Part shown: one piece after another, positions 1 through 13,600 of the stretch
Numbering within the stretch: position 1 is the stretch's first letter
Layout of the letters: each line of letters opens with the position of its first letter
NCBI GenBank assembly: GCA_907163375.1
Contig: CAJQUW010015346.1
Location: 1 to 64,000 of the forward strand
DNA length: 64,000 nt
Direction of reading: 5' to 3'
Source of the DNA: Prostheceraeus crozeri
Lineage: Eukaryota > Platyhelminthes > Polycladida > Euryleptidae
Made by a program: the position numbers and the translations under genes
The notes under the pieces: generated by a model
Told to the model about the DNA's origin: nothing
The model's input: the letters and a program-made list of their open reading frames with translations, nothing else
Databases searched by the model: none

Positions 1-1890
1 TTCTGTACATCAGGATAGTGGAGAATAGACAATACCGCATACTTAAAACACTGTGATTCAATATCAACAGAAATGACTGCATTCTTAGCTCTTAACGTTT
101 ATGGAAGATTGAAGGAGCCTCGACGACGGTAATTTTCTAACGGAGTAATTTTAAACTTGGCAGATTCTATGCCATCAAAAATTAGACCACTATCGCGCTT
201 GCTAAATTTATCAATATTTAATTTTAGCCCTTGGATGTGAAAATTTAACCAAGCTTCTTAACGCACCTAACCTCTTACTTAGAGGAGGTATGAAAAACAC
301 CAACCCCTTACATTTTCAACCATATGAAATCAACTAACAAATTTTAATTTAAAGAATTGAAGAGCGCTTTTATTCTAATCTGGCTCGAAATTGATAAAAG
401 CGCATCCATCAATTTTAATTTTGATGGAACCGCCTCCGGAGATCAAAAGCACTAGTTATTCGAATCCATATGGTAATTTCTCGCTACAATTTAGCGATTC
501 TTCATTAGCCGAATAGAATCTTTTGCGATAAACTATCATTTGTGTTTTGTAATCTAGTGAAATAATTCAAAACCCTTTCAAAAGATTGAAAAATAAGTCA
601 ACAATACAGGAGATATTGTTGAATTAATTCATCCTCACATCATAGGATGAGTTTTACAACCGACGGTCTGATTTCTGAGAATTTCTGCTCTTTTCCCTCG
701 TAAAGACATACCCAACAAATCAACACATGTTTTGGATCTCCCTGACTGCGCGGCACTTGATGTGAACTGTCATAAGCTGAGAGAAATCGTCCCTGCATCT
801 CTATTAGCATAGTTATTTTTTCACAACCTACTTCACTCAACATTGTAAACTCCCTCGAGAAAGCGCTTTGATATATCGATCCGCATTCAAAAAGACTATT
901 AACCAACAGTTAATGGAGAAGAGTATAAATCCTTAACTTAAATAACCATTTCAAACAAATTAAGAGTCAAAATCTGTACTTTATAGTCGAATGTATATTG
1001 ACTCAAACCTAAATTGGATGGCTCACAACTTGGATTAATTTGAGTGATAAAAAGCTCACTAGTGTTTATATATTAATATCTGATTGAAATCTCTATCTAT
1101 CTTTCCTTCTCCTTTTATAACTTTCTCCATACTCACTTTCATGCTACTCAGTTTGATTGTTGCTTTCCTTTACTTAAGACTAAGAAAATCTATATTCAAA
1201 AGTCATAAGGATTCAACCTCAACTCTCATGCTATAATCACCATGCGCAACAACATGCCAACTTGCCTCCTCTCCGCTCCGAAAAAGGCAACGGTGGAGAA
1301 GCAGAGAAGGCTGTTATGATGTTCTAAACGTTGGAATTACCAGATCTAACATGACGCAAGAAGAGGATAAAAATGATTTATGATGCGGATGAAAAACCTG
1401 CTTTTAACAATCAGGACTGATGTATAAAAACCGAAAACTGCGACATTAACCCTTTCTCCATGATATAACTGGAGATGGTACAGACCCATTATCCCCAACC
1501 GCAGAATGAAGTGGAATGGAATTACAATCTATGGTGTGTTGTCCCGCGGCAGAGGAACGATTGAGGCAGTTTGAAGGTGCAACTGCAATGGTTGTGGAGA
1601 ATTTATGGGACCAATGTGACTTCCGAGGAACTTTTGAATTATTTGTAAATTTCTTAGTAAATGTTTTATTTGCCTTCAATCTGTCTGTTTTCCACTTATT
1701 TCTGGGTAATGTAGCATACATAATCATTAACATCATAGTGAAAATCTGATCATTTTGACAGCTCAGTATAAATCCATTACACTCCATTGTTTGATGATAG
1801 ATCAATCCTTTTTTCATAAGTACTACCTCTATCACTGAGGATAAATGAATAAAGGGATTGAATATCAAAAACAAACCAGCGACATGTAGT
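1..1890. other. Non-coding stretch, nothing recognised
   Basis: AT-rich sequence with only short reading frames that show no domain, no signal peptide and no consistent splice pattern. I see no RNA gene or clear repeat border here. Confidence 0.6.
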
Positions 1891-1903
1891 TCTTTAGATT
1901 TTT

Positions 1904-2720
1904 TTTTGCAATTAAAGCACAATGTGCTTTATAGCGACCAGGAAAAGTCAAGTGGAAGGAACCTATTAAGTCATGTAGACTTTTGTAAGCACCTTGGACG
2001 TTTAGGGGTATCTGGAGCATCTTCCTCACGCGCACTGTTATTTCGGTGTCCGACTCGTCATCTATTCCAACAATTCTTACAGTCTTACCTTTTTCTCCGC
2101 ATAGTCTCCTTCCTGATCATCACTTGTCTTCAAACAATCACTCATTGACGATCAACAAAATTAACATGGTGTTTCTGAGTTTTTCATCTTTGGCGTGCTA
2201 GTTCGTATAATGTGAATTTCAGTGCTACAATCGTTACCTTAATGTAGTCCTCATCTAAATTAGAATCATTCTGATTGGTTGTTCAGGTATTCACTTGTTG
2301 TAAAAACAATTAAAATAGTCAGAAAATTGGAAGCACTTTCTCATTTTCATCTATCTCATTGTAGTTGGAGGATGTGAAGGCGTCTGTACGGGCTCTGCCC
2401 GCCTGTGTAGTACGGTGAGAGGCTGATCTTGATCACCAAATATAAGGAGAATTTCATATCTAAGGACAGCATTAGGAGTCGCACGACTGGGAATGTCGTT
2501 TAACTGTACTGCGATCAGAAAAGACTGTGAATAAAGGTAAGATTGTGGGCTAAAGTTGTGTGGAGTAATTGTGAATTTTTACAACCCAAAAATAACGCGC
2601 CTGAGAAGAGCGCCCGATGCCCCCAAAACGACCAAGGTGCTACTAAGTCTACAATGACTTAAAGGTTCTTCCACTTGACTTTTCCTCGCTATAAAGTATA
2701 ATGCGCTTCAATTGTAAAAT
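1904..2720. mobile_element. Inverted-repeat element (MITE or fold-back), about 0.8 kb
   Basis: The left end (about 1904-2050) is repeated in reverse complement at the right end (about 2570-2720). Both arms share the blocks CTTTATAGCGA, GGAAAAGTCAAGTGGAAG and GCACCTTGG in the same order, with scattered mismatches and small gaps, so the arms are roughly 140 bp long and old. The interior has no coding signal. This fits a non-autonomous DNA transposon or fold-back element. The exact ends and the target duplication could not be fixed, so the superfamily is open. Confidence 0.7.
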
Positions 2721-2729
2721 AAACGTAAC

Positions 2730-3280
2730 ATACTAAATGTCTTTTGTTTTTCCCCCCCCAATGTATTTTATCTTAGAAATGGAAATGACTGTAGGATTTT
2801 AGAGTATGGTTAGTAAACACATATTATCGGTCTACTTCTTTCTATCAAAAGAGATCGCACCATTAGAAGAAGATAAAAGTGATTTGTATACGTGTGGCGT
2901 AAAGAGGGGACCTCCCATTTCATCCCTTCATCATTTAAGCCTCAATGAAAGAGCAGTTCTTAAAAGAACTCATAGCTCATCTCTCACAAAAACTTTGGTC
3001 AAATGGAGAATTATAAAGTAACTTGTGTCAATAGCAAGACTCAAACCGATCGGCGTTAAAATATACGTTGAGAACTGTGTCAATGCCCAACATATTGCCT
3101 CCAGAGGTTTCAGACTAAAATATGACACTCTCTCTGCACACTGTCAATAACGATTATCCACCGCTTTCTCAAAAGATATCCCCACCAACAGGAAAATATA
3201 CGAAATCCTCCTTTAACATTGCAACCTTTAAGTAGACTGATACAGATACAACTTTGTGATTTTATTTTCATTTGTATGAT
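2730..3280. other. Non-coding stretch, nothing recognised
   Basis: Short frames only, with no domain. No repeat structure was noticed. Confidence 0.5.
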
Positions 3281-3289
3281 ATATTCAGT

Positions 3290-3780
3290 CGGACCGAAGT
3301 CTGTCCAGGCAAACTACGTGGAAGTATAATCATATTGGCCCCAAGGTGGTCTTGTGGTCATTTAGAAGACTGTGGTTCGTACTCGGAGTAAATATACTTA
3401 GGTTTGCCCGATTCCGCTGAGAAAGACTTGTATCTCTCTATATCACGCCTAGACCTCCTCTACTATAACGACCTGTTAGAGTGCGGTATATACCCCACTC
3501 TGTTTGAATTGGCATCATCGGCAGTTGTTGATGAGCCAATTCGACAAGATTGTTATAGACTCCTCTCGCTCCTTCCATCGTAGAAACTCAATAAATAAAT
3601 TTCTCGGTCGAATGCGAGGCTTGTCAGGAGAGCTTGCTGTCGTCTTAGTGTTTTCATGAGGGAGTATAGAATGAAAATGAAAGAGAGGCAATGGTTTATA
3701 TACCCCTCTGATACAAAGACATGACTCAGCTCTTCTAATTATGTGATAGATTGCTCAGACCGAAGTCTGTCCAGAAGCAA
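3290..3780. repeat. Possible repeat unit bounded by a 17-bp direct repeat
   Basis: The string GACCGAAGTCTGTCCAG occurs near 3292 and again near 3759, about 465 bp apart. Just inside the first copy (about 3339-3385) a stretch resembles the head of a tRNA-derived SINE: an A-box-like GTGGTCTTGTGGTCA followed by a B-box-like GGTTCGTACTC. Further in there is a TATA-like GTATATACC and an AATAAATAAA. Either a SINE or a solo terminal repeat could explain this. Both are weak readings by eye. Confidence 0.25.
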
Positions 3781-4435
3781 AACCACGAGAGGGTACTCAT
3801 CACTTTTGGCTTTCCGTGTGCCTTAAAAGAGCCGTTTTGGGCGTTCCCCCGGGAACAAAACGAACCTACGGATGATGTAAAAACTCTGAAAGGAAAAGAA
3901 ATAGAAGATTAATGCGTAAGAAATGATACATGTTGAAGTAACTTAGTTGGCACTTTTCTTCCGACTTTTTCCGGGACGACGAATCTCAAGCTCGCCGGTG
4001 ATGTCCATGTTCAAATGAACATCGGACTCCGTCGCACTTCGTAGCATTTCTGCGTCTGATTGGGTCGCTTTGATGGTGGCGTCGCACACATTATTTTCTA
4101 AGAGAGGAAGATGGACTACATACACTCTTCTTTTTTTCTACACTTCTCACGCTCATGCAATCGTCTACTTCAGCCACCAACCTCTTGTTCGCACCCTTCA
4201 AATCCTCTGTCGTCCTTGCACCAAAAATACACGCTTCGCATCCGAATCTATCTCATCATCCTTCCTCAAACAAATCGCCTGAAGATACTCCACCAACTTG
4301 CATTCTTCATCACTCAATCCTTTCCACCATCCACATTCATTCTCCTTCTTCCCTCAACTTTCCAACACTCTCTCGTCACATTATATCCTTCAGCCTTCCG
4401 CACTCTACTTCTCATCCGCATCACTAGTACTTTAT

Positions 4436-5262
4436 TCTACGATCTCTAGAACCAAAGTTGAAGAAACGCAGCCGAGGGGGTCGAAGTTCTTCCGTTTTTA
4501 GCCCACTGACCTGGAAACAACTCTCTCTAACCCAAAATTGTCCACAAAGTCCAAACCGCCGTCCAGTTTCACGTACGAGCTTTCGTTTATTCCCTACAGC
4601 CACTTTCTCACTCAAAACCCTCTAACGGCTCTCTAACAATCTAAAAGTCTCAAGTGTCACATTCCCAAGCCTCAGCAAAGGGAAGATAGGGCCAAACTGT
4701 GCTTCCAGTCAATTTGTACACTCTTAGCTTTCACACGAGCTTTCCGCACGACTCCTCTACCATTCTAGAACCAAAAGTTGGAAAAACGCTGCCGAGGGGG
4801 GGGAGGGTCGAATTTCTTCGTTGTTTGGCCTACGACCTATGAAACAAGTTCTCTCAACCCAAAATTGTCCAAAAAGTCCAAATCCGCCTCCATTTTTTAT
4901 GTACGTAGGCTTGCGTTTAGCCGCTACGAGACCAAAGCTGACCATTCAACCTCTGACGGCTCTCCAACATGACTAAAAGTCTCAATGTCACTTTCAAGCC
5001 TCAGCAAAGGAAGATAGGGACAAACTGTGCTTTCCAATCAATTTGTAGCACTCTTAGCTTTCAAACGAGCTATTGCACGACTTTCTACGATCTCTAGAAC
5101 CAAAGTTGGAAGAAACGCTGCCGAGGGGGTCGAAGTTCTTCGTTGTTTGGCCTACGACCTCGGAAACAAGTCCCCTAGACCCAAAATTGTCCAAAAAGTC
5201 CAAATCCGCCGTCCATTTTTATGTACGAGGCTTCGTTTAGCCGCTACAGCCATTTTCTCACT
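4436..5262. repeat. Tandem repeat, unit about 325 bp, about 2.5 copies
   Basis: Units start at 4436, 4756 and 5084, each opening with TCTAC..TCTAGAACC followed by GCCGAGGGGG and, further in, CCCAAAATTGTCC. The first two units are complete (320 and 328 bp) and the third stops near 5262. The units differ at many positions, so this is an old satellite-like array. Short open frames on both strands recur between units. They follow from the repetition and are not evidence of a gene. Confidence 0.85.
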
Positions 5263-5269
5263 CAAAAAC

Positions 5270-7238
5270 ATTGAAAAACACACCTAAACCACACCTACAC
5301 CCAAGAAACACAACATGTCGACGCAGAATTTCATCAGGAAAAAAATCTAAACACAAAACAACCCTACAACCAATCCTACACACCAAAAACACAGACCGCC
5401 GCCCAAGAGCAACTACGACGGTCGACCACGACACACCCGGCTGGTCGACCCAGAACCACATCAACCCAACTCGCGCTCCAAAGGGGGGGCGCTTTGCGCA
5501 GTTGGGAGGATTCTTTACTACTTTCGTGTTTACATAGTTGTGCTTACATAGGAACTTGCAGTACAGTTAGTCGAGCGAAATCAGGGTCTACCGGTGAAGT
5601 GTGGCACTCATTGACGGGCTTGTAAGGAGAGCCTTTTTCACTCCAGGAAACTGAACTATAAACAGGAGGTTGGCATGGACTTGTTAATCCAGGAAAAAGT
5701 GATCTATGAAAACAAATGGATTCTTTACACTTTCGAGGTATCGATGCCATTTGGCAGTCATCATGGCCTAGTCCTACTCACCAGATTTAAACTTATGTGA
5801 TAGATGTCTTTTTGACTGACGAATAAGGAATTATGGAAATCGAGTCTTCAGATGAAAATGTTTTTGCTGATCATTCTATCGAATTTTTTCTTTCAATCTT
5901 TCAAGAAGAGTTCCTGACCAAATTCCGAAAATCTGTCAGACCGTTGTGACAATGTGATTGAGTATGATAGAGATCATGTAGCTAAATCAATGTCCCGTTC
6001 AGCTAAATGCCCTCATGATAGTGCTTTCTAGCAAAATTTTATAGATTTCCGTGAAAATCTGACAAAAAAATGTGATTGATTGAAATCAGTTCTTTCTGAA
6101 TTTACACGATACACGCTAACTATAGTATTTCGTTGCACTTAAAATGGCAGCATATATTCCTACTTAAATACTTAATTTCAGTATATCCAATTGGAATTTA
6201 ATTCACTAAATTATTCCACCTTAAAATATAATATCTGACATGCATTTATTTAATGGATTTTATGAACAGTCTCCATTAAGGTTTTGACTTCTTTCTGCAC
6301 AGATTGTTTCAAAAGTGTCAAAAAATAAGCTACATTCAATCATGATGTGGTTAGAAAAGTTCTAATTTCATTATGCGCTCAGAGGTTTGAATTCTGCTCA
6401 CGTTGAATGCACTGAAAACATTTTAACTGGAAGCATATGATAAAAGCATTGCAATGAATGAATGTGTACTGCATGCCGTACTTTTTATCATTTGCATGAG
6501 ATAGCTAAATTGTCTATCACATCCTATCTCCGGCTAAGTGCAACAGACTGATTGATTGAAAAGTTGTTGATTTCATTGCTAAATTCCTCTTTAATCTCCT
6601 TCTCGTTATCCCAATTGTTGGTCATTCTTGAACCTGCAGACCTTCATCAAATAACAACACCGAGCAGACGTCTTATAAACGCATGATCGCCACAGGATGT
6701 CTCCCCATACGTCTATCAACCTCTTTTCGCTTGAAGTGTTCAAGATCCTGCGGTGTTGATGTCAACTGCATCGGATTTCTGGCCTTGTCACCGCCACAAT
6801 GTGTTTATCTGACGTCAGAGTCGGAGTTATCATCCAATCAGAGGTGCTTTGATATACACGAGTTGGATGTAAAAGTTCGAAGTTGTAGCAAGGAAATGTC
6901 AATCGTCATCACATCATGAAGCCGAATCATGTAAAAAATTGGGTGCATATCTTTACCTTATTTGCTTCAAGAATGATTACCTTCTTTAATGGTGGGGAAG
7001 TTTTTCAATGAGCCAACTGCATTCTATGCAAAAGCTGTCGTGTTAGGCAGACTTAAATCATCCTTCAGCCAGCAAAATGTCTAGTAAGGGAAGTCTAGTA
7101 AGTAGATGCGCTTGCTAAGTCCTTCTCCCGTTTAGAAGTACCGTTATCTCACTTTGTGGACTATGATATCAAGATACAAGTGAATCCATCTTTGTTTCTG
7201 AGTTTTCCAGTCAAAATCCTACAAAATATGGCATGAAT
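5270..7238. other. Non-coding stretch, nothing recognised
   Basis: AC-rich at 5270-5470, then ordinary AT-rich sequence. Several short frames (for example 6683-6919 plus) have no recognisable domain. Confidence 0.5.
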
Positions 7239-7243
7239 AGGAG

Positions 7244-7518
7244 TATTGAAAATAGTGAGTCGAATAAAAACTTCCAGATTATCAATACATTGCGTTGTGT
7301 ACTAATTTCCATATACTCTGGCCTACAGCATGCATGAAATCGTACAAATTTCAAAATTTGACTTTGACCGTGATACACGCATCTGACAGCAGAAAAGATA
7401 ACATAGCATTCCGCCTACAAGCATAAATACATCAAACATCTAAGTCATGTAGCATCATAGAAATAACAAAGTGTGAATACCATATCATTTAAAATCGGCT
7501 TATAGATCATTTCCAACA
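7244..7518 (-). repeat. BEL 3' LTR
   Basis: 275 bp, same length as the copy at 10419-10693 and nearly identical to it. The outer edge abuts the AGGAG target duplication. Confidence 0.93.
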
Positions 7519-7529
7519 TACTCCCGCCC

Positions 7530-7775
7530 CGTTGAGCAGTGCTTAACAAAAGAGCTATTGAAATTCTATTGGATACAGCTGGCTAGAGTTTCGTCTGCAT
7601 ATTCTTCCCTGAGAGAGCACCTTTACAAATCTAGGAAAGTTTCCCTTTCCATTGGTTATTTCAAGAACCCGTCCCAAAGGCCAAAATGAACGGTTCTTAG
7701 GTCCGATTGACTTTGGATCGACTAAAACAATATCACCAACTCTAGGGACTCCTTTTTCAACATCTCTTCTTTTGA
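7530..7775 (-). pseudogene. BEL pol C-terminal domain remnant (DUF5641-like)
   Basis: The minus strand reads GVPRVGDIVLVD followed by RSFWPLGRVLEI, the signature of the domain that closes BEL/Pao pol after the integrase. It lies directly before the 3' LTR, as expected. Part of a fossil element; no host role is inferred. Confidence 0.75.
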
Positions 7776-7784
7776 GCTAGTAGT

Positions 7785-8381
7785 TCATTTTGTCAGATTC
7801 ATGCAAGCATCTTTCATTATAATGGAAGCTTTAGTGATCTCGGACATACACTCATCCACAGATGAAGATCCAGAAATGAGATCATCGACGTAAAGGCTTC
7901 TTGACATTTTCTCTGAAATATTGTTTTTGTAATTGAGCAAGTGATGTCGAAATGTAGCATTCAGTAAGAATGGGGCACATGTGATGCCAAAACAAACTCG
8001 CTTGAATCGATAAACATCTTCAACCCATAAAAATCGTAGGAAATCACGTTTGCTGTCTTTCAGTGATAGCTGGAGAAATGCCTTTGTGATATCTCCAATG
8101 AATGGCAATGCAAAGAAGCGAAAGCGGAGTAAGAGTTCGATTAAATGTGGCAACAGTGAAGGACCAGCATCCAGCAGCTCATTCAACGACACATTGTTTC
8201 TGTCTTTAATACTGCCATCAAAGACAGGCCTCACTTTCGTGGTTTCATTGTTCTCTTTTATAACAGCATGATGAGGAAGGTAAAATACATTATCGTTCCT
8301 CTTGACTTCTACTTTAGACACCTTTTCGATTATATCCAATTCCTTGTATTCTTTGAAAACTTTATTATACTCATTTCTCAA
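7785..8381 (-). pseudogene. BEL reverse transcriptase remnant
   Basis: Shows RT motifs of the Pao class: VRPVFDGS, LNELLDAGPSLLP, FIGDITKAFLQ, and the catalytic SLYVDDLI. The downstream RNase H and integrase core were not seen. Fossil coding part. Confidence 0.88.
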
Positions 8382-9771
8382 AATAGGATTTTTTCTCTAG
8401 TCTTCTGTTTAGACATTTCATTCTCTGATTCGCAATGTCAAAATTTGAATCAAGCATCTTCTCCGTATTTTTCCATAGCAATGGCACCTTATATCTACCA
8501 TCTTTCTCTCGTTCAATGTCTTTTGAGAATGCGTTTAAGCAAGGAAATATTTCATCATCATGGTTCATGTTCACAGTTTCTAACTCCCAGAACTTTGAAA
8601 TGTCAACAGTAAACAAGGCCTTTGTAGTCGCAACTGAGGTACGTATCCGTTCTCTTTTTGAAATTGGACCCTGAAGCACCCATCCTAATTTGGTTTCACA
8701 AGCAACAAGACCGTACGAAGTAGGAAACGAACTAGAAGACATGATTTCCCACAATTGATCCGAACCAAGAATGATGTCAACTGAATTTTGCGCAGCATTT
8801 GTCGAATTCTGGATGCAATCAGCTAGAACAAATCCTCTGTCCTCCATTTCCCTTATCCATGGACCATTTGGAATCATCTCCAAAGGAGCACATAATCGAG
8901 AAGTTGAAAGCAGATTGAATGTGTTTTCATATTCATTCACTTGGGAGCGAATGGTGACTTTAACAACATCAAGGTTACAGCTACTTGAAATTTCACCAAA
9001 GCTTTCAATTTGCAATCTTTCAGAACCGATCTGTTCTGCCTTTATAGAATTTGCCAATCTTGTACGAATATACGAACGTTGGCTACCACCGTCAATCAAA
9101 ATTCTCGCCTGCCAAGGTCGTTTCGAGTTTCCTTCAACAATAACTGAAGCAGTCATCAGTAAAACGTTTGGAGACACACTACTTGACGTAGAGGTAGAAG
9201 CTGTAGTTACTGCACTAGACGACACATCAGTCAATGCATTGCTTGATTCATCAGGACTATCACACAGAAGTTTGTGATGTCTTGCGCCACATTGGCCACA
9301 ATTGCTGCCAACAAAGCAATCTTTGGAAATGTGCCCACGCTTCAAGCACAAATAGCATGCATTGGAGTTTTTCACAGATTCTCGTCTTTGCCTTGGCGTT
9401 ATCAGGCAAACCTTTTCGCAATTATCAGGTCTGTGCAAAAAGGAGCAAAATATGCATCTTGCCCTGTACCTTTGATCATTGGAGCTATAGCAGCTTGTTG
9501 TTGAATTTCTTTCCTTCGAAAATGAATTTTTTGGCTTAAAAGTTCTTTTGCTATCATCGAGATGAACATTTGAAGTCAAGCAGCGATTGTGAGCAAGAAG
9601 ATACTGCTCTGCTAACTTCGCAATTTCGTCCAAATTGGCAGGTGACCTTTCCTTCAAGAATGTTGCCAAATCAACAGGACATGAAGAGATGAATTGCTCC
9701 TGTGTAAACAGATCACAAACAGCCTCAAATTCTTTGTTAGTATTGGAGAGTTCAATCCATGGAGAGTTCAA
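8371..9771 (-). pseudogene. BEL zinc-knuckle and protease region
   Basis: Cys/His clusters of the CYLCLKRGH and CGQCGARHHKLLC type (knuckles) are followed by RILIDGGSQRSYI, an aspartic-protease active site of the Pao peptidase type (DUF1758). It overlaps the gag-like frame at its upstream end. Expression of gag and pol by read-through is known in this family. Fossil coding part. Confidence 0.88.
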
Positions 9772-10354
9772 TCCATTTAGTAAGATAATTACGAAGACGA
9801 GTGATGTATTGTTCGGGACTCTCTCCTTGTTCAGGCTTGCTATTCCTGAATCGTCGTCTGAATCCTGTCTCTGTCAATTCGTATCGCTTGAGCAGTGCTT
9901 CTTTCAATTGATCATAATTATTAGCTACTGACTCAGATAGGCGAGAATATACATCCGAAGCTCTACCAGTCAGCAGCGCACTCAAAGACGTTGACCATTT
10001 CGATCTGTCCCAATTGTTGCACTTAGCAAATCGTTCAAATCGATTTAGGTAGCTATCGAGATCATCCTTATAATCAATGAATGTAGGCAATTTAGGGCAG
10101 TTGTTATTTGACATGGAAGCATTAGAGGCACTGTTGTTGGAATTTGATTCACTTGCGCTGACCAGTTCCAGTTCCAACCTTTTCATCTCCAATTCATGAT
10201 TTCGCTCCCGCTCACGCTCCTCTCGTTCTCGCTCACGCTCTTCACGTTCCTGAACACGCCTTTCCCTCTCACTGCTCTGCTGTTCACTAATGAACACTCG
10301 TAGTTTATCTCCTTCGAGTCCTAATCGTGTCCCAATTTCAAACAATTTGTCCAT
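9752..10354 (-). pseudogene. BEL gag-like N-terminal region
   Basis: An Arg/Glu-rich coiled-coil stretch near residues 25-65 is followed by a SCAN-like gag block with LDSYLNRFERFAKCNNWD and EALLKRYELTETGFRR. Blocks of this kind occur in gag of LTR elements of many invertebrates. It begins about 65 bp after the 5' LTR. Fossil coding part. Confidence 0.8.
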
Positions 10355-10400
10355 GTCTCTGCTTACAGGTACTCGTAGTTTGCAAATTTCCCCAAATCCT

Positions 10401-10413
10401 GGTCACGGCACCA
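10401..10413 (-). other. BEL primer-binding site
   Basis: On the minus strand TGGTGCCGTGACC begins with the TGG that pairs with a tRNA CCA end. It lies a few bases inside the 5' LTR. The tRNA species was not identified. Confidence 0.6.
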
Positions 10414-10418
10414 ATTTA

Positions 10419-10693
10419 TATTGAAAATAGTGAGTCGAATAAAAACTTCCAGATTATCAATACATTGCGTTGTGTACTAATTTCCATATACTCTGGCCTA
10501 CAGCATGCATGAAATCGTACAAATTTCAAAATTTGACTTTGACCGTGATACACGCATCTGACAGCAGAAAAGATAACATAGCATTCCGCCTACAAGCATA
10601 AACACATCAAACATCTAAGTCATGTAACATCATAGAAATAACAAAGTGTGAATACCATAGCATTTAAAATCGGCCTATAGTTCATTTCCAACA
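10419..10693 (-). repeat. BEL 5' LTR
   Basis: 275 bp, pairing with 7244-7518. It ends at the AGGAG duplication. Confidence 0.93.
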
Positions 10694-10699
10694 AGGAGT

Positions 10700-13600
10700 T
10701 TGATTGAAAGACATAAATTATCTCCCGCCTGTGAAGAGAATCCGAAAGAATCCGAATATTAAAGGAACCAAGGAGCTATAGAATTCAATTGGTTTACATC
10801 TGCAATCAACATTGTGTCACGTCACGAGATTGTTTTGATTTTTAGCACCAACTATCTACATTCCAATGGTAGGCCTATTGAATTACTACATATTATGACA
10901 CTATTTTTGGTTTTTGCATCTTATTAGGACTAAAAAGAGTCAAATGATGTCTCTACAGGCTTGCTTTAAAAAGTAATTTATTTGATTTGGTGCAGTCACT
11001 AAAAATTAGTACATTTTCATTTACCAGCATATTTCATGAAGTATACTGTATGAATAGGTCTATATATGGACTCTCAATGACCAAGTGAAAACTATGAAAT
11101 TAAATGGAAAGTTGTACATCAAGCTGATCGGTTGCAATCCATCCGTGAAACTAATATAGTACTCGTAACATGTACTGAACTTGATCTAACTTTCTTGAAT
11201 TTATATATCTTATGTTTTGGCTTCCAGAAGTCCACTTCGTCTCGGATGTATTTTGATAACTCAATGGAGAACTTTTCTGCTTGTGACATTTCTAATGCAT
11301 ATTCAATAAGAAGCAGATACCAACACAGAGCAAATGTTGAAATGCAAGTTCAAACTACCGATATCCCCATTGCAAAGAGGAGGGAGATGTTTATAAGGTT
11401 ATAATTCTTATAAATATACAATACTTATAATTCTTCTTCAAATTGTTCCAAAAAACATTTTCCGAAGGTATAACGATTGAGAAATGTCAGATTCGGACAT
11501 TGTTTTCAGTGAGGATGGTAGGCCTAATCGATAATCAATTTGATTTAGTTTCTAGAGGACACATGTTTCTGCCGAAATTGATTGTAATGCATTTGTTGGT
11601 AAATAAAATGATCTACCAACAAATGCATTAATGTATTGCAATCGTTAGGAGGTTTTGAATGCCAAGTCTTCTAATTCGTTGATTTATTTATAAACCTGAT
11701 GTTCGGCACGCTCTAGCAAAATGAATGCTGTTCGTCAAATAGATAGCAAACTCAGCTATATTTTGCGGCATTTTTCAACTACAAAAATGTTGACTTAGTG
11801 ACTTTGGTAATTTTTTGTCTTTTTCTGCAGAATTTCGAATGATCAAAGAAACCTTGTATCCTTTCATCATCTTTGTAAGCAAGACGGTGTTTATGTATAC
11901 CTTTGTATAATGTTTTCAACTGCCGTCTACACCAGTGGCGATTTCTCAGGGCAATTAAAGTAAACAGTGTCTATTGTCAACTTATCATGTTAAACCAACT
12001 TTTACCGTTTCATTCTTATGATGATGGAGCAATTCGTCATAAAAGTGAACTTTAGAAATCTAATTCTTATTATAAGCATACCTTTTCCATAAACTATTGA
12101 CACAAACTGCAAAATAGATGTCACAACTTATTTCTATACGGATAAACATTGTAGATGTAATGCTAATATTCTATGTTAGTTTCATGATAGGCAGATATCT
12201 TTCCGATTCCATGCTTAGTGATGGGCTGTACATTCCAAGCTCCATAATGTATAGTTTTCCATTTCACCAAACTTATTGCGACAAGAATGAGCAACTGCGT
12301 GAAAATATATGACAACACATTTGTGAAATATAGAACTGCAAGTTTTGAGTTTACTTATCAAAAAGTCTGCTTTATTCAGACATTTCTTTGTGTAGATAAG
12401 AGAGCAATCATGAAACTGATGGCATTTGATAGGAGTGATTGACGACAGTACTTCCTCAAACTGCTGTATTCATTCGATGTCGGCGAAGAGTCACTCCAGC
12501 AGATCGAGCGGCAGATTGAACACTGAAGATCGACTGGATGCGAGGATCCGTCAGTCTTCGCCTTGCACCATTTTCTACGCATGACCTTTTCGGTTATATT
12601 TGGAAAGGGGTCGTTTCTCGGGAGTGACTTCCATCTTTGTGTGAAGGAGAGCATTGCCATAGATGAGGAAGATGAACTCGGAAAGAAGTGCACCTGCTTC
12701 GCTGATGAAATTCAAAAAATATTCTTTTGTCATTCTCCCTCGACAAACACGAAGTGTAGGAGTCCAAAGTAGGATGGGAGAAACAGGTAAACATATTATA
12801 GATTTCTTCCCTCTGTCCCTTCAACTACACACACTGCCCCTTCTCCTTGAGGCGATCAGCCTTGAGTCCTCGCGGTCCGCATTCGTTGATGAAGATGTTG
12901 TGACTGAATACCTTCTCTCATATTTCGCTCTCTCTTCTTTCACCTCAGTGATATTCCATTGGCACTGATCGCAAGAAGAGCTTCAACGTTATCAGGCAAC
13001 CATCTAAAGCGCGAGAAATTGACGACTTACGGTGTAAAAGTGACAAATGATATTGCAGTTTGTGACATTAATTTTGCAGATTTCATAACATGCACACATG
13101 TCTATGTTTTGAATATCCATACCAAATATCTTTGATCCATGCAGTCATGGAAATCTGCACTTGTATTGTAAGATACCGATCTTTGATTACATAGACAGGA
13201 CAAGCTATTGTACATCCGCAGAAGTCAGTTGTGCCATTTGCTTTGCAGCTTGTGTCAATAATAAGTGGAAAAAATATAATTATTAATATTTGTACTACTT
13301 TATTTGAAGCTTAATAGTATCACATCGGAAAGTGGCGAAATCTACACAGTGAAAGAAGATTCAATATTAAGAAGATAAACGCACATTTGATGTGATTATG
13401 TATTGGCATGGAAACATCGTTTGTTGATTAACGTCATCCAGTAATATCTCGAGTTGGCAGAAATCAGGGTAAAGGCTCCCCTCAAACATTACCCAGTGTT
13501 ACGGGAACGCTACATCTGTCTTATCTCCTAATAATTTGCTTTGTACTATTGATAAAGATAAGATGCATGTTTTGCCAAACAAATTTCTTGATGAATTGCA

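Larger units (their letters stand above)
7244..10693 (-). mobile_element. Fossil BEL/Pao LTR retrotransposon
   Basis: A 3450-bp element on the minus strand, flanked by the 5-bp direct repeat AGGAG (7239-7243 and 10694-10698). The LTRs are 275 bp each (7244-7518 and 10419-10693), start TGTTGGAAATGA on the element strand, and differ at about five positions by eye, so the insertion is fairly recent. A primer-binding-like TGGTGCCGTGACC sits just inside the 5' LTR (10401-10413) and a purine run lies before the 3' LTR (about 7519-7535). Parts seen are gag-like, zinc-knuckle, protease, reverse transcriptase and a C-terminal pol domain. It is shorter than the usual 6-7 kb of the family and is broken in a few places. 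Confidence 0.93.
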